Origin: Dehalococcoidales bacterium | GTDB taxonomy: Bacteria; Chloroflexota; Dehalococcoidia; Dehalococcoidales; UBA3254 | Assembly (NCBI GenBank): GCA_028718465.1 | Contig: JAQULX010000064.1 | Coordinates: 1-10,175 of the forward strand | Length of the DNA stretch: 10,175 bases | Direction of reading: 5' to 3' | Shown: piece after piece, positions 6,631 to 10,175 of the stretch | How positions within the stretch are numbered: position 1 is the first letter of the stretch | Layout of the letters: each line of letters begins with the position of its first letter | The notes under the pieces: model-generated | What the model was told of the DNA's origin: nothing | The model's input: only the letters and a program-made list of their open reading frames with translations | Databases searched by the model: none | Position numbers and translations under genes: made by a program

Positions 6631-7653
6631 ATGGCTGATGGAAATTCTGGAAAGTCCGGGGTAATCTGCAGCAAATGCGTTTTACCGGATTCTTTCCCGG
6701 GTATTCATTTTGACGGCAACGGCGTATGTAATTATTGCCTGGATCATATAAAGACATCCCATCAACAGGACAATAAAGCAGAGTACAGCCGCAGATTCGA
6801 TGAGCTGGTTGAAAAATACAGGGGAAAATCCGGCTATGACGTACTGAGCTGCTTCAGCGGCGGAAAAGACAGCACCTATACACTGTCGCTATTGAAAGAA
6901 AAATACCGGCTGAATGTCCTGGCTTTTTCTTTTGACAACGGATTTCTACCCGAACAGACGATGACCAACATTCGAAACGTTGTTGAAAAATTGGGAGTAG
7001 ACCTGATTCTGCTAAAACCCCGGTTTGATATCCTGGCGAAGATATTTCGTCATTGCGCACAGAACAACGTCTACCCGCCCAAGGCGCTGGAGAGGTCCAG
7101 CTCTATATGCACATCCTGCATGGGGATATTGAAATACAGTGCGCTCAAAATGGCTATCGAAAAGAATATTCCGTTTATAGCTTACGGCTGGTCTCCCGGC
7201 CAGGCCCCTATGAAATCTTCCATTTTAAAAAATAACCCTTCCATGATAAAAATAATGCAAAAAGCCCTTTATGATCCGCTCGCCGATATTTCAGGAAGTG
7301 AAATAAGAGCCTATTTTCTTGAGGACAAGTATTTCAATGGACAGTATGATTTTCCATATAATATTAATCCGCTGTCTTTTCTGGATTACGATATAGATGC
7401 GATCTATCAGAGTATCAAGCGTTTTGGCTGGGAAAAGCCCGAAGAAGTTGATGCTAATTCAACGAATTGTCTTCTCAATTCGTATGCCAATTATATACAC
7501 AAGCAAAGGTTGGTCTATCATCCGTATGCATTCGAACTGGCAAACCTTGTCCGGTCCGGGTACATGGACCGCGAAACAGCCTTAAAAAGGCTGCGCCAGG
7601 AGGAAGCTCCCTCAACAATAGATAAGGTCAGGGAAAAAATCGACAACGGTTAG
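6631..7653 (+). CDS. PP-loop ATP pyrophosphatase, WbpG/PseA-like N-acetyl sugar amidotransferase family
   Basis: A 340-residue cytosolic PP-loop enzyme. The N-terminus carries a Cys4 zinc-binding-like element (C13-x2-C16 ... C33-x2-C36, 'CSKCVLPDSFPGIHFDGNG'), then the ATP pyrophosphatase loop 'CFSGGKDSTYTL' at 74-85, 'FDNGFL' near 101-106, a second CxxC pair 'SICTSCMGI' (C160, C163), 'AYGWSPGQAP' at 184-193, and a late Cys in 'NSTNCLLNS' (C280). Family members annotated as N-acetyl sugar amidotransferases are thought to convert acetamido to acetamidino sugars on surface polysaccharides. The CxxC plus later Cys arrangement also recalls TtcA/TtuA thiolation enzymes that bind an iron-sulfur cluster, so sulfur insertion is an alternative. 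AGGAG at 6616-6620 lies ten bases upstream of ATG 6631. A 138-base gap separates it from the NadE-like gene, but orientation and theme match. Family firm, reaction inferred. Confidence 0.8.
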   Translation: MADGNSGKSGVICSKCVLPDSFPGIHFDGNGVCNYCLDHIKTSHQQDNKAEYSRRFDELVEKYRGKSGYDVLSCFSGGKDSTYTLSLLKEKYRLNVLAFSFDNGFLPEQTMTNIRNVVEKLGVDLILLKPRFDILAKIFRHCAQNNVYPPKALERSSSICTSCMGILKYSALKMAIEKNIPFIAYGWSPGQAPMKSSILKNNPSMIKIMQKALYDPLADISGSEIRAYFLEDKYFNGQYDFPYNINPLSFLDYDIDAIYQSIKRFGWEKPEEVDANSTNCLLNSYANYIHKQRLVYHPYAFELANLVRSGYMDRETALKRLRQEEAPSTIDKVREKIDNG

Positions 7654-7669
7654 CAATATCCGGAGGGTC

Positions 7670-7688
7670 CAGGCGGCTGTGGTGCCTG
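7670..7688. repeat. Small inverted repeat in the convergent gap
   Basis: CAGGC at 7670-7674 pairs with GCCTG at 7684-7688 around a nine-base loop, in the 41 bases between the convergent stop codons of the amidotransferase and acyltransferase genes. Its position suits a shared bidirectional terminator, but there is no T run on either side. Confidence 0.2.
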
Positions 7689-7694
7689 CCCTGC

Positions 7695-8234
7695 TTACAG
7701 ACGATAGTGCCGCTGGTCCAGCTTTGGATCAGGCGGCTCCTGTCTCTTCGAGTCAATCTCCTCGTTCCAGATTGCGATGTTTTTCTCCCTGTATTTCAGG
7801 GTTGAACCGATTACTCTTGCAGGCACCCCGATAGCGATGCTGTCAGGCGGTATATCGGAGATTACCACTGACCCCGCTCCGATTATCGAGTTCTTGCCGA
7901 TGTGTACTTTGGGGAGTATCTGGGCATTGGCGCCGATAATACAGTTGTCGTCAATCACAATCGGGCCGGTGATCCTGATGTTGGCGATTTCGTCTCTCAT
8001 GATCCAGGCGCCTCCGTCGTGAGTATGCAGCAGTACTCCCTGGGCAATGAATACATGATTGCCGATTGTAATCAACTGGGCGTCGAACCATTCCGATCGA
8101 ACATCGATGCGGCAGTTTTCCCCTATCCTGGCTCCTTGCTTCCTGTAATATTCGGCTATGTTATATTCGTTATATCTGCAAGCCAGGTATAATCTTTTGA
8201 AAAAGTCTGAAATTGACTGGGACAAATTACCCAT
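7695..8234 (-). CDS. Left-handed beta-helix (hexapeptide repeat) acyltransferase
   Basis: A 179-residue soluble acetyl/acyl-CoA-dependent transferase of the LbH (WbbJ/xenobiotic/serine acetyltransferase-like) group. Hexapeptide repeats with I/V/L every six residues run from about residue 36 ('ARIGENCRI') through 'LITIGNHVFIAQGVLLHTHD' at 54-73, 'PIVIDDNCIIGANAQILP' at 91-108, and 'HIGKNSIIGAGSVVISDIPP' at 111-130, closing with the standard 'AIGVPARVIG' cap at 134-143. His72 in the loop 'LHTHDGG' is the likely catalytic base. The N-terminal helix and an acidic/proline-rich tail are extra. The only reasonable start is ATG at 8232-8234 and it lacks a clear ribosome binding site. It is convergent with the amidotransferase and divergent from the glycosyltransferase, so it must be transcribed separately; a TATAAT box sits on the minus strand at 8334-8339 without a clear -35. 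It probably O- or N-acylates a sugar of the polysaccharide. Confidence 0.88.
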   Translation of the reverse strand: MGNLSQSISDFFKRLYLACRYNEYNIAEYYRKQGARIGENCRIDVRSEWFDAQLITIGNHVFIAQGVLLHTHDGGAWIMRDEIANIRITGPIVIDDNCIIGANAQILPKVHIGKNSIIGAGSVVISDIPPDSIAIGVPARVIGSTLKYREKNIAIWNEEIDSKRQEPPDPKLDQRHYRL

Positions 8235-8284
8235 TTCTTGAACCGTTGCCTTTATTGCTATCCGCCAGGGACACGCTCCTTATA

Positions 8285-8416
8285 TCATAACGATGTACTG
8301 ATGTTTATACCATATATTAAATCAAAAAATTCAATTATACAACACTTTGCCCTGCAAGGGAGTTCATTTTCCAGCGGATGTGCAGCGCCGGTCCTGCTCA
8401 ACCGGCGCTGCTTCAA
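8285..8416 (-). CDS. Possible 43-residue small ORF or leader peptide with ideal ribosome binding site
   Basis: On the minus strand, AAGGAGGTGA (8419-8428), a full match to the anti-Shine-Dalgarno sequence, lies five bases (measured from GGAGG) before a TTG codon at 8414-8416. The frame runs 43 codons to a TGA at 8285-8287. The product begins MKQRRLSRTG, is basic at the N-terminus, holds three Cys near its middle and ends in a hydrophobic stretch. It matches no family I know. The first codons fall inside a strong inverted repeat (8382-8411), which would fold in the mRNA just after the start. It lies upstream of the acyltransferase and in the same orientation, so it could be a leader ORF, a remnant 5' end of a lost gene, or chance. 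Confidence 0.3.
   Translation of the reverse strand: MKQRRLSRTGAAHPLENELPCRAKCCIIEFFDLIYGINISTSL
8382..8411. repeat. Perfect 11-bp GC-rich inverted repeat
   Basis: GCAGCGCCGGT (8382-8392) and ACCGGCGCTGC (8401-8411) are perfect complements around the eight-base loop CCTGCTCA. This is the most stable hairpin I found in the window, in an otherwise AT-rich divergent intergenic region. No gene ends near it on the plus strand and no U run follows on either strand (only TTCAATTTC on the plus), so it is not a typical terminator. It may be an operator with half-sites about two helical turns apart, a leader hairpin of the minus transcript, or a relic element. Confidence 0.75.
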
Positions 8417-8442
8417 TTTCACCTCCTTGATTTCGAACTGCT

Positions 8443-8471
8443 TTGACAGTCAACTATCCTCAGTCTATAAT
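8443..8471 (+). promoter_or_regulatory. Perfect consensus sigma-A/sigma-70 promoter for the glycosyltransferase genes
   Basis: TTGACA at 8443-8448, a 17-base spacer, and TATAAT at 8466-8471 match the consensus at all twelve positions with optimal spacing. Transcription should start near 8478, giving a leader of about 60 bases before ATG 8538. A short TTCGC/GCGAA hairpin lies in that leader (about 8488-8503). Confidence 0.8.
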
Positions 8472-8537
8472 CTTCTTATTACCGGATTCGCTTATACGCG
8501 AAAATCGTGAGTATGAAAATAATAGGTTTGTTTCATA

Positions 8538-9653
8538 ATGAAAATATTGGTTGTATCCAGATATTTCTACCCCAGTCTGGGCGGAGGAGAAATAGTCTTA
8601 TGGCAAATCCTCAGCGGACTGGCTCAAAAAGGCCATCAGGTATTTGTCGTAACATCACAGGTACCTGGTTCTCCCGATCATGAAATTATTAATGGAATAG
8701 AAATTTTCCGGCCTTTCGATAGCGCCAGATCATTTGTCAGAGGTCTGTTTTTCTCCATAAAGCTGTTTTCTTACCTCAAGAATTTTTTGAAAAAGAACCC
8801 TGTTGATATCGTCATGAATGGCGCTTACAGTTGTACCATACCGGCTGCCTGGGCCGCGCGCAGGATGAAAATCCCCTCAATAACATATGTGACGTATTAC
8901 TTTGGGAAAAACTGGTTTAAACTGGTAAATCCCTTATCTGCCGCAATTAACTATGTGGTCCCGGCTATCACGCTTTACCTTTCCCGGAGTGATGTCATTT
9001 GCTGTCCCAGTAAGACGGTAAGCGAGCAGGTCAGCCGCTATTCCAAATCAAAAACAGTAGTAATACCGAGCCCCATAGATACCGACGAGATACAGCGCGT
9101 AAAAGACAGCGTTACCGCTACAGCTATGAGAATGCGTCTGGGAATAAATCCGGACGAGCAATTTCTGGTTTTTGTAGGAAGGCTGAGCCCCGAAAAAAAT
9201 ATCCTGAATCTGTTAAAGACCTTGAATATCTCGGACCTGCGGTATCAGTTGTATATTGTCGGTGAAGGCCCCGAAAGAAATAAAATAGAAAGTCTGATCG
9301 ATCGCTTGAAACTGGATGATAGAGTTAAACTGATGGGAAGGAAGAGCCATGAGGAAACACTGGCTTTTATGAAGGCCTGCGATGCATTGTTGCTGCCTTC
9401 AAAAACCGAGGTTTTTCCTACCGTAGTCCTGGAAGCGTTAACCCTGGAAAAACCCGTAATAGCCACCAGAGTTGGCGGCGTCTCGGAAATGCAGTCCGAC
9501 AACCTTCATCTTATTGACAGGCTTAAGGAGATTAACAGCATTTTATTGAACGGCCTGGAGGCCAAACCTGATCCGCTCACGATTAAAAGGTATTCCCTGG
9601 GAAATATTGTGTCTTCCTTCGAGGGCCTGTTCAAAATTACTTTAAACAACTAG
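8538..9653 (+). CDS. GT4-family glycosyltransferase
   Basis: A 371-residue GT-B fold retaining glycosyltransferase that transfers a sugar from a nucleotide donor at the cytoplasmic membrane face. The N-terminal domain opens with 'MKILVVSRYFYPSLGGGE' (residues 1-18), the usual acceptor-domain start. The donor domain has 'LVFVGRLSPEKNI' at 210-222, 'LYIVGEGPERNKIE' at 238-251, 'VKLMGRKSHEET' at 263-274, and the EX7E signature 'EVFPTVVLE' (E291, E299) followed by 'KPVIATRVGG'. Length is normal for the family. No signal peptide or transmembrane segment. The ATG at 8538 has only a weak ribosome binding site; an ATG at 8513 is in a different frame. It follows the consensus promoter at 8443-8471 and precedes another glycosyltransferase-type gene by 55 bases. 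Donor and acceptor cannot be told from sequence. Confidence 0.93.
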   Translation: MKILVVSRYFYPSLGGGEIVLWQILSGLAQKGHQVFVVTSQVPGSPDHEIINGIEIFRPFDSARSFVRGLFFSIKLFSYLKNFLKKNPVDIVMNGAYSCTIPAAWAARRMKIPSITYVTYYFGKNWFKLVNPLSAAINYVVPAITLYLSRSDVICCPSKTVSEQVSRYSKSKTVVIPSPIDTDEIQRVKDSVTATAMRMRLGINPDEQFLVFVGRLSPEKNILNLLKTLNISDLRYQLYIVGEGPERNKIESLIDRLKLDDRVKLMGRKSHEETLAFMKACDALLLPSKTEVFPTVVLEALTLEKPVIATRVGGVSEMQSDNLHLIDRLKEINSILLNGLEAKPDPLTIKRYSLGNIVSSFEGLFKITLNN

Positions 9654-9708
9654 CCTGCTTGAAAAATATTCCTGTGATAGAGAACGCCAATGGATAAAAA
9701 GAGAAAAG

Positions 9709-10175
9709 ATGGCACCTAGGTCTTTGCGCATCGGTCTGGTAGCGCCGGCGGTGAACGGAATAACCGGCATCTTTATTTCCAATGTAGTTAAAATTCTGCT
9801 CTCGCTAACGGATGACCTTTATCTCATCACAGCCAATGCCGGTCCGAAGACCTTTGATAAAGCCCGTGTTATTTCCGTGAGCCAGATGAGCGGCTCCAAT
9901 CCCTTCTCCAGGGCTATGGCATATGCCTGGTTCCAGCTAAAAACAGCCTTCGTCCTGGCCAGAACAGCCCGTCATGTTGATTTCTTTGTCTTTTTCCTGT
10001 GCGAAGAACATTTTTTACCGATGCTTGCAGCCAGGCTGTTCCGGAAAAAAGTCGCGCTGGCGCTGGGCGGCTATACTGACCTGGAGCTCCGGCTGCAGAA
10101 AAACATATTTCACCGGCTCATGAAATGGATGCGGGAGATTGATTTCTCTTTATCTGCTAAAATACTGGTATATTC
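9709..10175 (+). CDS. Glycosyltransferase-like protein, N-terminal part (runs off window)
   Basis: From ATG 9709 the frame stays open to the window end, giving 155 complete residues. It begins 'MAPRSLRIGLVAPAVNGITG', an N-terminal beta strand and Gly-containing loop like the acceptor domain of GT-B glycosyltransferases, continues with 'LYLITANAG', then 'VDFFVFFLCEEHFLPMLAA' near residues 90-108 and 'KKVALALGGYTDLELRLQ', which matches the alternating strand/helix pattern of a Rossmann-like half. A nearby ATG at 9690 is in another frame and stops after nine codons. The ribosome binding site is weak (purine-rich GAGAAAAG). It lies 55 bases after the GT4 gene, likely in the same transcript. The donor domain and EX7E motif would be beyond the window, so the family call is moderate. 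Confidence 0.68.
   Translation, partial: MAPRSLRIGLVAPAVNGITGIFISNVVKILLSLTDDLYLITANAGPKTFDKARVISVSQMSGSNPFSRAMAYAWFQLKTAFVLARTARHVDFFVFFLCEEHFLPMLAARLFRKKVALALGGYTDLELRLQKNIFHRLMKWMREIDFSLSAKILVY

Noticed and set aside
7777..8192. Plus-strand ORFs opposite the acyltransferase.
   Set aside because: They mirror the hexapeptide-repeat periodicity of the real minus-strand gene and have no ribosome binding sites.
8238..8510. 90-codon plus-strand ORF between the acyltransferase and the glycosyltransferase.
   Set aside because: It starts with TTG without a ribosome binding site, spans the inverted repeat and the perfect promoter, and has no protein-like pattern.
1..10175. CRISPR array, tRNA, rRNA or an intact insertion sequence.
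   Set aside because: No regularly spaced direct repeats, cloverleaf-like segments, rRNA motifs or DDE/HUH transposase ORFs were seen on either strand.

Overview
The window looks like bacterial chromosome from a moderately AT-rich organism. Purine-rich Shine-Dalgarno sites (AAGGAG, GGAG), near-perfect sigma-A/sigma-70 promoters and a LutC/LUD-type protein would fit an anaerobic Firmicute (Clostridia or Peptococcaceae-like). This assignment is an inference; no rRNA or marker gene is present.

Layout. (1) Bases 1-1813 carry three separately spaced plus-strand genes of general metabolism: the 3' end of a short-chain dehydrogenase, a small EthD-like dimeric alpha/beta-barrel protein, and a LUD-domain protein. 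(2) Bases 1814-2251 hold no convincing gene. They look like a scar between two unrelated loci but contain a good promoter at 2147-2175. (3) Bases 2252-7653 form a plus-strand gene train: a COG5610-like (HAD-associated) polysaccharide-locus protein that lacks its usual N-terminal domain and changes frame at an eight-T run, an acyl carrier protein, an AMP-forming acyl ligase, a NadE-like ammonia-dependent PP-loop enzyme, and a second PP-loop ATPase of the WbpG/PseA-like amidotransferase type. (4) A hexapeptide acyltransferase lies on the minus strand at 7695-8234. (5) A roughly 300-base divergent intergenic region contains a perfect consensus promoter for the plus strand, a long GC-rich inverted repeat and a possible minus-strand small ORF with an ideal ribosome binding site. 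(6) Two glycosyltransferase-type genes follow on the plus strand; the second runs off the window.

How it fits together. Glycosyltransferases, a hexapeptide acyltransferase and a sugar-amidotransferase-like enzyme point to a surface-polysaccharide or glycoconjugate locus. Its most unusual part is the tight set ACP, AMP ligase, NadE-like enzyme and PP-loop amidotransferase. The ligase can plausibly charge an acid onto the carrier protein, and the two PP-loop enzymes can each adenylate an oxygen or carboxylate for replacement by nitrogen (or, for the second, sulfur). I infer a cassette that makes and attaches an amidated acyl or sugar modification. The exact substrate cannot be read from sequence.
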